Shown here: piece by piece, positions 32,974 to 42,233 of the stretch
Layout of the letters: every line of letters starts with the position of its first letter
Position numbering within the stretch: the first letter of the stretch is position 1
Origin: an uncultured Alphaproteobacteria bacterium
Lineage (GTDB): Bacteria > Pseudomonadota > Alphaproteobacteria > UBA11222
DNA length: 64,000 nucleotides
Direction of reading: 5' to 3'
Assembly (NCBI GenBank): GCA_947258435.1
Contig: CAMYID010000012.1
Coordinates: 62,001 to 126,000 of the forward strand
Notes under the pieces: generated by a model
What the model was told of the DNA's origin: nothing
Databases searched by the model: none
The model's input: only the letters and a program-made list of their open reading frames with translations
Program-made: the position numbers and the translations under genes

Positions 32974-35900
32974 TGAAATTTCCATAAGGCGGCCGGTTTT
33001 CGCGGTGATGCTTGTCGCCGCGCTGGTTTCGCTCGGTTTTGTCGCGATGCAACGGATGGGGACGGATCTGTTCCCGCGTGTGGAGTTTCCCTTCGTCAGT
33101 GTATCCACAATTCTTGAAGGGGCGGCACCTGAAACCATCGAAAGCGAAGTCACCGATATTATCGAGGAAGAGGTCAATTCGATCGCGGCGATCAAAAGCC
33201 TGCGTTCGCAAAGCTTTGAGGGGCGCTCGGCGATTTCTGTCGAGTTTGAGCTGAGCGAAAATGTCGATGTGAAATCGCAGGATGTACGAGACAAGGTTGC
33301 GATTGCCCTCAACGATTTGCCGCGTGATATCCACAGCCCGGTGGTTGGCAAGGTCGACCCCGATGCCCAGCCGATCATGTCGGTCATGGTCGCCGGCGAT
33401 CTGCCGATCCGCGAGATCACCCGTTTCGCCGATACGGTTGTCAAAGAGCGTATTCAGCGCCTGCCCGGCGTCGGCTCGGTCACGCTTGTCGGTGGCCGCG
33501 ACCGGGAAGTGCGGATCTGGCTCGATGCGGACAAGTTGCGCGCGCATCACGTCACCGCTGACGATGTAATTCAAGCTATTCAGAATGAACATGCGGAGCT
33601 GCCTGGCGGGCAACTTCAGACTGCTGGCAATTTCGAGGAGTTTTCCGTCAAGACGCTGGGCGAGGTGCTGAGCGTCGAAGAATTTGCCGACATCGTTGTG
33701 GCGTTCGCCGACGGGGCGCCAACCCGCGTTGGCGATGTCGCCCGTGTCGAGGACGGGATGGAGGACGAGCGGACCTATGCCGAACTGAATGGCCAGAATG
33801 GTGTGTCGCTCGAAGTTCGTCGGCAGTCGGGTGAGAACACGCTGAAGGTCGCCAATGCTATCAAGGCATCGATGGACGAAATCCGCGCGCTTGCCCCCGA
33901 AGGGATGAAGATCGTCGTGGCGCGGGATATTTCGACCTTCATTCAGGGGTCGATCGAGGATGTGACCAAGGACATGATCCTGGGACTTGTGCTGGTTGTG
34001 ATCGTGACTTTGGCCTTTTTGCTTAGCCCGCGCGCGACAATTATCGTCACGATCTCCATGCCGGCGGCGATCATCTCGACCTTTATGGCGTTCTATGTGG
34101 CGGGCTTTACCGTCAATATGATGACGATGATGGCGCTCAGTGTTGCCGTCGGCCTGCTGGTTGATGATGCGATCGTCGTACTGGAATCGATTTACCGGGC
34201 GATTGACGATGGGTATTCGCCGATGGAGGCGGCATCAGTCGGCATCAAGCGGGTGGGTGCTGCGGTGCTTGCGGGGTCGAGCTCCATTCTGGCTGTGTTT
34301 GTGCCGATTGCCTTCATGGAAGGGATCGTCGGGCGGTTTTTCTATCAATATGGCCTTGCGATTGTTTTTTCAGTACTCGTTTCGCTGCTGATTTCGCTGA
34401 CTCTGACGCCAACCCTTTGCGCGCGTTTTCTGCGACCGCAATCTGAGCTGGGGCGGGTTGGCCGGATTTTCGATTCGGCCTATCAGAAGCTTGAGGCGGC
34501 GTATGGCAAGCTGCTGCGCGGTGCGTTGCGGCTACGGATCGTGGTGATCGGGCTTGCGGCGCTGACGATTGGTCTGGGTGTTTTTATTGCCGGTAATGTT
34601 CCGTCCGACTTTTCAGGCAAAACCGACCGCAGCGAGTTTCTGGCGGAAATGGAATTGCCCTTCGGTGTCGGGGTTGAGGAAACAAAGCGTGTCGGCAGCC
34701 GTGTTGCCGCCGCGCTGCGCGAGATCGAACATGTCACAAACAGCTTCATCACAATCGGATCGGATCAGCAATCCAAGGTCAATGTCATTCAGTTCTATCT
34801 GACCCTGACGCCCAAGCAGGAACGGGATACGGATTTCCTCGAAATCATGCAGGCTGCGCGCGAAACCATGGCACGCGCCGCGCCCGAGGCAAAGAGCTTT
34901 GCGGTAATGGAGGTGCCGTGGATTTCGGGGCCGGGCTTCGGCAATCTCGATATCGATTTTCTGATCCGGGGAAGCGACCTCGCCGAACTTGAGCGGATCA
35001 GTGAAGAGATCATGCAGAAGATGGAAGCCGAAGGCATTTTCGTTGATATCCAGTCGAGCTTTGAAACCGGTCGTCCGGAAGTGCAGATCGAAATCGACCG
35101 CCAGCGCACAGCGGATCAGGGTGTGTCGGTTCGCGGGCTGGCTTCTACCATCAGGACAATGGTCGGTGGCGTTGATGTCGCAACTTTTGAGGAAGACGGG
35201 CTGCGCTATGATGTGCGGTTGCGGCTGGAAGAGAATCAGCGCAATGACCTGTCCAAGCTTGAACAGATTCAGGTGCGTGGCAGCCGTGGCGAATTGATCG
35301 ATCTGGCCAATGTCGCCGATATCAATGTGAATTCGGGACCTGCGCAGATTAATCGCCGCGACCGGCTGCGTGCGATTGACGTCTATGCGTCGGCCGCAAA
35401 TGGCGTGCCATTGTCGGTGGCGACCGAAGCGGTTGAGCGGATCGCCGACGAAGTCGGTCTGCCCGAAGGCTATATCGGCACGCATGAGGGTAAATCCAAG
35501 CGGATGCAGGAATCCACCGGTGCGATCAAATTCGCCTTCGTGATGGCATTGATCGCGCTCTATATGATTCTGGGAAGCCAGTTCAACAGCTTTACCCAGC
35601 CATCGGTGATCATGCTGACCGCGCCGCTGTCTTTTATCGGTGCTTTTGTCGCGCTGTTCATCGCGGGCCAGACTATGACGATGTTCGCCCAGATCGGGCT
35701 GATCGCCCTGATGGGCATTGTGATGAAAAACGGCATTCTGCTCGTCGATCAGGCCAACCGTTTCCGGGACGAAGGGGCAAGCGCGAAGGAGGCCATGCTG
35801 CGTGCGGGGCCCATCCGGTTGCGGCCGGTGCTGATGACGGCGCTATCGACGATTTTCGGCATGATTCCTGTTGCGCTGTCGGACTCGCAGGGGTCTGAGT

Positions 35901-36109
35901 TCCGCAAGGCGCTCGGTGTGCTGATTTTGGGCGGGCTGACATCATCGACGGTGCTGACGCTTGTGGTCGTGCCGGTTGGCTATACCCTGCTGGCGGATGC
36001 ACAGGATGGCGTGAACCGGCTGCTTGTATTCCTGAAACTGCGCAAGCCTGCGCAGGTTGCAGAAGGCGACGTGGATCGGCGGATTTCCACACCTGCCGCG
36101 GCTGAGTAA
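32963..36109 (+). CDS. RND-family efflux transporter, inner-membrane pump
   Basis: A 1048-residue RND (HAE1/AcrB-like) proton-driven exporter with 12 helices and two large periplasmic loops. It opens with MWISEISIRRPVFAVMLV and has the proton-relay aspartates Asp401 and Asp402 in helix 4 (GLLVDDAIVVLESI). Other signatures are GRDREVRIWLDADKLRAH and the C-terminal NGILLVDQANRFRDEG region. I chose the ATG at 32963 because it gives the canonical family start. No outer-membrane channel gene follows, so a shared TolC-like protein elsewhere must complete the pump. Substrates are unknown. Confidence 0.95.
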   Translation: MWISEISIRRPVFAVMLVAALVSLGFVAMQRMGTDLFPRVEFPFVSVSTILEGAAPETIESEVTDIIEEEVNSIAAIKSLRSQSFEGRSAISVEFELSENVDVKSQDVRDKVAIALNDLPRDIHSPVVGKVDPDAQPIMSVMVAGDLPIREITRFADTVVKERIQRLPGVGSVTLVGGRDREVRIWLDADKLRAHHVTADDVIQAIQNEHAELPGGQLQTAGNFEEFSVKTLGEVLSVEEFADIVVAFADGAPTRVGDVARVEDGMEDERTYAELNGQNGVSLEVRRQSGENTLKVANAIKASMDEIRALAPEGMKIVVARDISTFIQGSIEDVTKDMILGLVLVVIVTLAFLLSPRATIIVTISMPAAIISTFMAFYVAGFTVNMMTMMALSVAVGLLVDDAIVVLESIYRAIDDGYSPMEAASVGIKRVGAAVLAGSSSILAVFVPIAFMEGIVGRFFYQYGLAIVFSVLVSLLISLTLTPTLCARFLRPQSELGRVGRIFDSAYQKLEAAYGKLLRGALRLRIVVIGLAALTIGLGVFIAGNVPSDFSGKTDRSEFLAEMELPFGVGVEETKRVGSRVAAALREIEHVTNSFITIGSDQQSKVNVIQFYLTLTPKQERDTDFLEIMQAARETMARAAPEAKSFAVMEVPWISGPGFGNLDIDFLIRGSDLAELERISEEIMQKMEAEGIFVDIQSSFETGRPEVQIEIDRQRTADQGVSVRGLASTIRTMVGGVDVATFEEDGLRYDVRLRLEENQRNDLSKLEQIQVRGSRGELIDLANVADINVNSGPAQINRRDRLRAIDVYASAANGVPLSVATEAVERIADEVGLPEGYIGTHEGKSKRMQESTGAIKFAFVMALIALYMILGSQFNSFTQPSVIMLTAPLSFIGAFVALFIAGQTMTMFAQIGLIALMGIVMKNGILLVDQANRFRDEGASAKEAMLRAGPIRLRPVLMTALSTIFGMIPVALSDSQGSEFRKALGVLILGGLTSSTVLTLVVVPVGYTLLADAQDGVNRLLVFLKLRKPAQVAEGDVDRRISTPAAAE

Positions 36110-36142
36110 CTCATTGGCTTCAGCGAAGGCGCAGTATTGCCG

Positions 36143-36173
36143 TCCCGCCCCGTAACTTGGGCGCGCGGCGGGA
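36143..36173 (+). terminator. possible terminator of the RND operon
   Basis: TCCCGCC (36143-36149) pairs with GGCGGGA (36167-36173) around a 17-base loop, followed by a short TTTG. It lies 34 bp after the pump stop codon. The loop is long and the T tract poor, so the call is tentative. Confidence 0.4.
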
Positions 36174-36292
36174 TTTGTGGTTGACAGTGCCTTGCATCAG
36201 GCCGTGCCTGCCGTGATAATCCGGACTGAAATTTTTCGATTATTTTTGCAGGTCAAGCTGTCTTGGTCAGTTAGTCAGTGGAAAGTCACTTT

Positions 36293-38950
36293 ATGAGCGA
36301 ATCTGCGCCGCAACCGGTTTTTGCAAAAGATTATTCGCCGCATCCCTACCGTATTGACCAGGTGAAGCTTGATATAGCGCTTGATCCAACGCGCACATGT
36401 GTCAGTGCCAGGATGAATGTGATCCGGCAGGCTGGGGGCGATGTGAATCCGCCGCTGGTTTTGGATGGGGAGGCACAGCAACTGCTTTCTGTGCATATCA
36501 ATGGCAATTTGCTGTCAGGGGGCGCCTATGTCTGTACGGCGCAGTCACTGACGATACTTGATCCGCCATCGGATCGGTTTGAGATCGAAGTTGCAACAGC
36601 GATCAACCCTTCGGCGAACCGTGCCCTTGAAGGGCTTTATCTTTCCGATGGCATGTATTGCACCCAATGCGAAGCGGAAGGGTTTCGCCGGATCACCTAT
36701 TTTATCGATCGGCCCGACAATCTTGCCTTGTTCACGACACGGATCGTGGGTGATCGCGCCAGCTGCCCGGTTCTGTTATCGAATGGCAATCTGGCGGCAA
36801 GCGGGGTGCTGGAGGAGGGGCGCCACTGGGCGGAATGGGCTGATCCGTTCCCCAAGCCAAGCTATCTGTTTGCGCTTGTCGCGGGCGATCTGGCCTGCGT
36901 GCGCGACCGGTTCACTACCGCCTCGGGACGGGATGTGGATCTGCGCATCTATGTCGAACAGGGGATGCAGGACCGTTGTGACTATGCAATGGACGCGCTC
37001 AAACGCGCCATGGAATGGGATGAGGCACGGTTTGGCCTCGAATACGATCTTGATATCTACATGATCGTCGCGGTCAGCCACTTCAATATGGGGGCGATGG
37101 AAAATAAGGGGCTGAATCTCTTCAACGCAAAATATGTGCTGGCGCGTCCCGATACCGCGACCGATATGGATTATGAGGGGATCGAGCGGGTCATTGCACA
37201 TGAGTATTTCCACAACTGGACCGGCAACCGGGTCACGTGCCGCGACTGGTTCCAGCTCAGCCTGAAAGAAGGGCTGACGGTGTTTCGCGATCAGGAGTTT
37301 TCCGCTGATATGCGCGCCGCAGCCGTGCAGCGGATCAATGATGTGCAGATGCTGCGCGCGCGCCAGTTTGCCGAAGATGCGGGGCCGCTCGCGCATCCGG
37401 TGCAGCCTGATTCCTATATCGAAATCAACAATTTCTACACTGCCACGGTTTACGAAAAGGGTGCCGAGATTGTGCGCATGATCCACAGTCTTTTGGGGGA
37501 GGAAAACTTCGCTGCCGGCTTGCGAAGCTATCTGTCACGCCATGACGGCACGGCGGCGACGGTAGAGGATTTCATCCTGGCGATGGAGCAGGCGGGCGGT
37601 GTCGATCTGACCCGCTTCCGCCGTTGGTATCATCAGGCGGGAACGCCGCATGTCACAGTCGTGCAATCCTATGATCCTGAACGGCAGGCGCTTGTCCTGA
37701 AGCTATCGCAGCATACACCGCCGACGCCGGGGCAGACCGACAAACAGCCATTGCAGATTCCGGTGCGGATGGGCCTGCTTGACAGCCAAAGCGGCAAGCC
37801 CGTGCCGTTAGGCCTGTTTGATGGCGCGGCTGAAGGTATCCTCAATTTTGAGGAGGCAAGTCAGACATTTGAATTCTCAGGGGTGGCGCGTCCGGCGGTG
37901 GCGTCTCTGCTGCGCGGATTTTCCGCGCCTGTCATTCTTTCCGAAGATGATGCGGCGGCGGCATGGGCCCTGCAGGCGGAAGCGGATACTGATCAGTTCA
38001 ATCGCTGGCAGGCGGTGCAACAGCTTGCCCTGCGGCAAATGCATGATCAGATTGTGCGGTTTCAGGATGGGACAGTGCCTGTTTTTGATGCGCGGTTGAT
38101 TGCCGCGCTCGGTTCCGCGCTGACAGATCGCGCCAGCGACAAGGCGTTCATTGCCAAGCTGCTCGCGATACCCGGTGAGCAGGAAATAGCGCAGCATCTG
38201 TCGCAGGTTGATGCCGCTGCGGTGCATAAGGTGCGGTTTGCCTTGCGCCGCGAGATCGCTACCGCGCTGCATACAGAGCTTGAGGCACTCTATTACGCAA
38301 ATGTCGTCACGACATCCTACAGCCCCGATCCACAGCAGGCCGGACAGCGTGCGCTGCGCAACAGCGCGCTTGCCCTGCTGGCGACCCTTGAAACGCCCGC
38401 GACGAACAAGCTGGTCGAAGATCATTATGACAGCGCGGATAACATGACCGATGCGATCGCCGCCCTGGCTTTGCTGGCCAATCTCGATATTGCCGCGCGG
38501 GAAACAGCGCTTGCCGATTTTCATGCGCGCTGGCGCGATGATCCGCTGGTGCTGGATAAATGGTACATGGTGCAGGCGCAGTCACGGCTGCCCGACACGC
38601 TCAAGCGGGTTGAGCAGCTTAGTGCCGTTCCTGAATTCGAGATCGACAATCCGAACCGGGTGCGCGCGCTGATCGGCGCCTTCTGCCATGGCAATCCGCT
38701 GCATTTTCACGCGCCGGACGGTTCAGGCTATCGCTTCTTTGCCGATCAGGTGCTGGCGTTGAACGGTATCAATGCACAGATTGCGGCGCGGCTGCTGACC
38801 GCGATCGACCAGTGGCGGCGCTATATGCCTGCCTGTCAGACCCATGCGAGGGCGGCGCTTGAGCGTATTGTCGCCGCGCAGGGGCTGACCCGCGATGTGT
38901 ATGAGATTGCCGGCAAAACACTGAACGCCCCCGAGCTGCCGGGCTCATAA
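36293..38950 (+). CDS. pepN: aminopeptidase N (M1 family)
   Basis: An 885-residue cytoplasmic zinc aminopeptidase of the gram-negative PepN type. The exopeptidase motif GAMEN is at 267-271 and the zinc motif HEYFH starts at His303, with the third ligand glutamate in LKEGLTVFRDQEF. The C-terminal helical half (ALGSALTDRASDKAFIAKLLAIP and following) is full length. It removes N-terminal residues from peptides in protein turnover. I use ATG 36293 with GGAAA eight bases upstream; a GTG at 36278 is possible. The stop codon overlaps the convergent ligase gene by 6 bp. Confidence 0.96.
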   Translation: MSESAPQPVFAKDYSPHPYRIDQVKLDIALDPTRTCVSARMNVIRQAGGDVNPPLVLDGEAQQLLSVHINGNLLSGGAYVCTAQSLTILDPPSDRFEIEVATAINPSANRALEGLYLSDGMYCTQCEAEGFRRITYFIDRPDNLALFTTRIVGDRASCPVLLSNGNLAASGVLEEGRHWAEWADPFPKPSYLFALVAGDLACVRDRFTTASGRDVDLRIYVEQGMQDRCDYAMDALKRAMEWDEARFGLEYDLDIYMIVAVSHFNMGAMENKGLNLFNAKYVLARPDTATDMDYEGIERVIAHEYFHNWTGNRVTCRDWFQLSLKEGLTVFRDQEFSADMRAAAVQRINDVQMLRARQFAEDAGPLAHPVQPDSYIEINNFYTATVYEKGAEIVRMIHSLLGEENFAAGLRSYLSRHDGTAATVEDFILAMEQAGGVDLTRFRRWYHQAGTPHVTVVQSYDPERQALVLKLSQHTPPTPGQTDKQPLQIPVRMGLLDSQSGKPVPLGLFDGAAEGILNFEEASQTFEFSGVARPAVASLLRGFSAPVILSEDDAAAAWALQAEADTDQFNRWQAVQQLALRQMHDQIVRFQDGTVPVFDARLIAALGSALTDRASDKAFIAKLLAIPGEQEIAQHLSQVDAAAVHKVRFALRREIATALHTELEALYYANVVTTSYSPDPQQAGQRALRNSALALLATLETPATNKLVEDHYDSADNMTDAIAALALLANLDIAARETALADFHARWRDDPLVLDKWYMVQAQSRLPDTLKRVEQLSAVPEFEIDNPNRVRALIGAFCHGNPLHFHAPDGSGYRFFADQVLALNGINAQIAARLLTAIDQWRRYMPACQTHARAALERIVAAQGLTRDVYEIAGKTLNAPELPGS

Positions 38951-40321
38951 ATACCAGGCATATTCGCGCGCCGAGGGAGCTGTGATGAACTTTTCCAGCT
39001 CACGGCGCTTTGCTTGGGCATAAAACGCAAGATATGTCGATGGCAGATAGCGAGGCAGGACCGTCGCTTTTTCAAGCGTTGCCAGCGCATCCCAGGGGGT
39101 CAGGGGCAGCTTGCCGGGCCCGGCATCGCCAGCGGCCCGGCCCGTGATGTCCGGGCCAGGATCTGCTGCTTCGTCAAGCCCGTAAAGGATTCCCGCAAGC
39201 AGCGCCGCGAGCAGCAGATAGGGATTGGCATCGGCGCAGGCAACCCGGTGCTCAAGCCGTCTTGCCGCGTCAGCTCCGGGCGGTACCCGTACCGCGACCG
39301 AGCGATTGTTATAGCCCCAGCAGGCGCTGAGCGGCACGAAAAGATCCGGCTGAAAGCGCCGGAAGCCGGCGATATTGGGAACGCAGATCGCCATTGTTTC
39401 GGGCAGTGCGGCGCAAAGCCCGCCAATGGCGTGCCGCAGGACGTCACTGCCCCTTTCGCCACGGCCCGCAAAAATGTTCCGGTTCTTGTCATCCAGCAGA
39501 CTGATATGGACATGAAAGCCGCTGCCTGCCTGATCGGGATAGGGTTTGGGGTGAAAGCTCGCCTCCATCCCGTTGTGGATGGCGGCAGATTTCACCAGTC
39601 GCCGGAACAGGGCCGCATGATCTGCAGCCCGTAATGCGGATGACTGATGTTCGAGATTGACCTCGAATTGCGCGGGGGCGAATTCCGCGCTGGCAGCGGA
39701 TGTCGGAATAGCCTGCATTTCCGCCCAGTCCTGCAGCCGGTCCAGCAATTCACCGAAATAGTCCAGTGTGTCGAAACTATAAACCTGATTCAGCCGGTCC
39801 CGGCGGTCGGTGCCGGGCAGCGAAGGCGGCTGGGGATGGCCATTGGCTGTGCGTTGCTTGTCGATCAGGTAGAATTCGAGCTCGCAGGCGACAACCGGGG
39901 TCAGCCCGCGCGCCGCATATGCCGCAACGACCGCCGCCAGTATATTGCGCGGGTCGATCAACGCCGCGCTATTGTCCGGTTCATCAAGATGCAGGAGAAC
40001 CTGTCCATGTTCGGGCCCGGCCCAGGGCATCGGCGCAACTGTACCGGGAACCGGAATTGCCGTTCCGTCGGGGTCACCGTCGCTGAAGCCGCGTCCCATA
40101 ACGTCAAGCTGATCGCCGGTCGCATCCAGCGCGTAAAGACTTGCGGTCACCGACAGCCCTTGCGCAAACAGGGTGGGAAGTTCGCCAACAGGTATACGTT
40201 TGCCGCGGGCAATGCCGCACATATCGATCAGAACAGCATCGATAAATCGCGTATCGGGATAGCGCTGCAGAAAAAGCTCAACTTCCGTCAGGCCATCCTT
40301 CCTGGACATATTTCCGGCCAT
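38945..40321 (-). CDS. glutamine synthetase-like ligase (PuuA/GlnT type)
   Basis: A 458-residue type I glutamine synthetase-fold enzyme. The metal and ATP motifs are visible: CELEFYLID, EFAPAQFEVNLEH, GSGFHVHIS, NNRSVAVRVP and RLEHRVACADANPYL. The short beta-grasp N-terminal domain is kept (FIDAVLIDMCGIARGKRIPVGEL). Its likely type is gamma-glutamylpolyamine synthetase or a related gamma-glutamyl-amide ligase rather than the housekeeping GlnA, because the adenylylation loop is absent. A DMT carrier gene lies 107 bp upstream on the same strand and may import or export the amine. An alternative start is ATG 40309. Confidence 0.88.
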   Translation of the reverse strand: MAGNMSRKDGLTEVELFLQRYPDTRFIDAVLIDMCGIARGKRIPVGELPTLFAQGLSVTASLYALDATGDQLDVMGRGFSDGDPDGTAIPVPGTVAPMPWAGPEHGQVLLHLDEPDNSAALIDPRNILAAVVAAYAARGLTPVVACELEFYLIDKQRTANGHPQPPSLPGTDRRDRLNQVYSFDTLDYFGELLDRLQDWAEMQAIPTSAASAEFAPAQFEVNLEHQSSALRAADHAALFRRLVKSAAIHNGMEASFHPKPYPDQAGSGFHVHISLLDDKNRNIFAGRGERGSDVLRHAIGGLCAALPETMAICVPNIAGFRRFQPDLFVPLSACWGYNNRSVAVRVPPGADAARRLEHRVACADANPYLLLAALLAGILYGLDEAADPGPDITGRAAGDAGPGKLPLTPWDALATLEKATVLPRYLPSTYLAFYAQAKRRELEKFITAPSAREYAWYL

Positions 40322-40428
40322 AATTCGGAGTAAAGCATAAATTTCTTACGACAGGCTTAGTAAAATGCGGCACCGTGACCTGTCGGCCCGGCCGGGGGCG
40401 GGCAGGATATCCCGTCAGATGGCGCTAT

Positions 40429-41427
40429 CTAGTCGACGCGCGCCTCCTTTCCTCTTTTCCGGGCGGCAAGCCGGGCTTCCCGCTGCGTGATATAGAGCGT
40501 TGAGCCGGCGATCACGGCCGCACCGCTGATCGTCCAGATATCGGGCACATCCTGAAAAAACAGATAGCCCGCAAGGGCGGCAAAAATCAGCCTGGTATAG
40601 TCAAGCGGCGCAAGCGCTGTCGCCTCACCGGCGGAATAGCCGCGAATAAAGCAGGTCTGTGCGCTGACCCCGACGAGTCCCATCGCCATCAGCAGCCCCA
40701 GTTCGGTCAGCGTCGGCTGCTGCCAGAACAGCATGGCCGGTATCGCCGCCATCAGTGCGGCGATGGCAGAGGAGTAAAAGATCAGTGTTGTCGGATTGTC
40801 CGTGCGGCTCAGAATTTTCACAATGATGACGACAAATGCCACCAGTACCGCGCCCCCCAATGCGACAAAGGTTGCAAATTCAACCGCGCCGCCGGGCCGG
40901 GTCATGATGATGACACCGCCAAACCCCACAAGGGTGGCGATGGTGCGCCGCATTCCGACCTGTTCGCCCAGAAAGATGGCCGCAAGCACAACAAGAAACA
41001 GGGCGCGTGCAAAACTCAAGGCGGTGGCATCGGCCAGCGGCAGATGGATCATCGAATAAAAGCCGCACATCATGGCGGATCCGCCCAGCAACCCGCGCAC
41101 AAGGTGCAGAAAAGGCCGCTTTGTCGACAATCCTTGCAGCCCGCCGCGTATGGCGAAGGGAATGACGAACATAAAACCGAACAGGGCGCGAAAAAAGGCA
41201 ACCTGAAACGCATCCAGCCTGCCGCCGAGAAATTTCGCAAGGCTTGTCATCATGCTGAAAAGCAGTGCTGATGCCAGAATCCATAATCCGCCGCGAAAAT
41301 TGGGCGGCAATTCGTGCCACCAGACAAGCCAGCGCTGCTTCGCTGCCGCCAGTTGCCCCGGTTGCAGGGATGTCCGCCCAACTGCCACGCCGGTCGGTGC
41401 GGCATCTTCTTTCTCTGTTGTCTGCAT
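40429..41427 (-). CDS. DMT-family (EamA) transporter
   Basis: A 332-residue carrier with ten predicted helices in two EamA repeats. Repeat one is seen around GGLWILASALLFSMMTSLAKFLGGRLDAFQVAFFRALFG and repeat two near the C terminus around LAPLDYTRLIFAALAGYLFFQD. DMT proteins export amino acids, nucleosides or other metabolites. The start is not certain: ATG 41427 is preceded by AAGGACG at a long distance, and ATG 41460 would add 11 basic residues. It probably shares a transcript with the glutamine synthetase-like gene downstream. Confidence 0.85.
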   Translation of the reverse strand: MQTTEKEDAAPTGVAVGRTSLQPGQLAAAKQRWLVWWHELPPNFRGGLWILASALLFSMMTSLAKFLGGRLDAFQVAFFRALFGFMFVIPFAIRGGLQGLSTKRPFLHLVRGLLGGSAMMCGFYSMIHLPLADATALSFARALFLVVLAAIFLGEQVGMRRTIATLVGFGGVIIMTRPGGAVEFATFVALGGAVLVAFVVIIVKILSRTDNPTTLIFYSSAIAALMAAIPAMLFWQQPTLTELGLLMAMGLVGVSAQTCFIRGYSAGEATALAPLDYTRLIFAALAGYLFFQDVPDIWTISGAAVIAGSTLYITQREARLAARKRGKEARVD

Positions 41428-41747
41428 ATAGCTGTGGCGCGTCCTTCGGGCGGGCCTCATTGATTTTCTTGATTTATGTGCAAGTCCGTGCCCGCCAGGC
41501 GCGGGGTCGCACACTGTGCCGCCCCATCTTCAATAGCATGAAAGCATGGGTCTTGCGCCACCTTATGTTGCGGGTCCCACTAGCGAGCGCGGTGCGTTGC
41601 AGCCCGTCGTGGCAGCCAGTGATTATCGCATTAGCGCAGCACCTGGAGCGGTGCCGGGCGGGGCAATGGAATCTTAACGGCTCGGGTTCATTTTGGAGGA
41701 ACAGCAGCAGCCGATTCTATGGCCGAAACGCAACAGATGGACCAAAA

Positions 41748-42134
41748 ATGCCGTACCACACAAAAACCGATAGCGCAGATATTGCCCGACAGCATGGTGC
41801 GGCGGCGGGCGTTTTCACATTGCCGCTGGAACTGCCTGTCGCATTGTCGCCGATCGATCTGGAGGTGTTGCAGATCGCATTTGACCAGCAGGCGCAAAAA
41901 TCCGTCTGGTACGGCTTTACGGTCCTCAAGCCGCGCCAGCAGGCCGAAGGTGCATCATCGCTAACGCGGGCGGTGCTGTTCGTGGCGAGCAGTCGTATCG
42001 GACATCTGACCTTGATGCGGCAACTGGGCGGGACATATGCGCTCTACGACGGCTGCAGCAGGATTGTCGGTGCCGACAGCGATCTGTACCGGCTGCTTGG
42101 TCTGTTTCGCGGCAGCCGCCGGCCCCTGCATTGA
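41748..42134 (+). CDS. hypothetical protein
   Basis: I do not recognise this 128-residue protein. It begins MPYHTKTDSADIAR, has a middle part PVALSPIDLEVLQIAFDQQAQ and a C-terminal half (VLFVASSRIGHLTLMRQLGG, GCSRIVGADSDLYRLLGLFRG) that could fold as alpha/beta. There are no transmembrane segments or cysteine pairs. The start is doubtful because the good GGAGGA at 41695-41700 is too far upstream and fits the +1-shifted frame that begins at ATG 41719. Codon use in the last 100 codons looks like coding sequence. It stands alone between two minus-strand genes. Confidence 0.5.
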   Translation: MPYHTKTDSADIARQHGAAAGVFTLPLELPVALSPIDLEVLQIAFDQQAQKSVWYGFTVLKPRQQAEGASSLTRAVLFVASSRIGHLTLMRQLGGTYALYDGCSRIVGADSDLYRLLGLFRGSRRPLH

Positions 42135-42135
42135 T

Positions 42136-42186
42136 TTTCCGATACAGGAACCTTTCGATACGGGGACCTTTCGATACGGGATCACC
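42136..42186. repeat. three short tandem repeats with core TTTCGATACGGG
   Basis: Units of 16-18 bp start at 42136, 42153 and 42169. The second and third share TTTCGATACGGG exactly and the first has TTTCCGATACAGG. They lie directly after the hypothetical gene and before the stop of the convergent acyl-CoA synthetase gene. Confidence 0.7.
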
Positions 42187-42233
42187 CGCCATACAGTCAG
42201 TTCGATACGCTGAGCCCAGAGCGGGCGCGGGGC

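Noticed and set aside
36181-36220. TTGACA followed by GATAAT upstream of pepN, as a possible promoter
   Set aside because: The spacing is 28 bp, far outside the 16-18 bp of a sigma-70 promoter, and no better -10 box is at the right distance.
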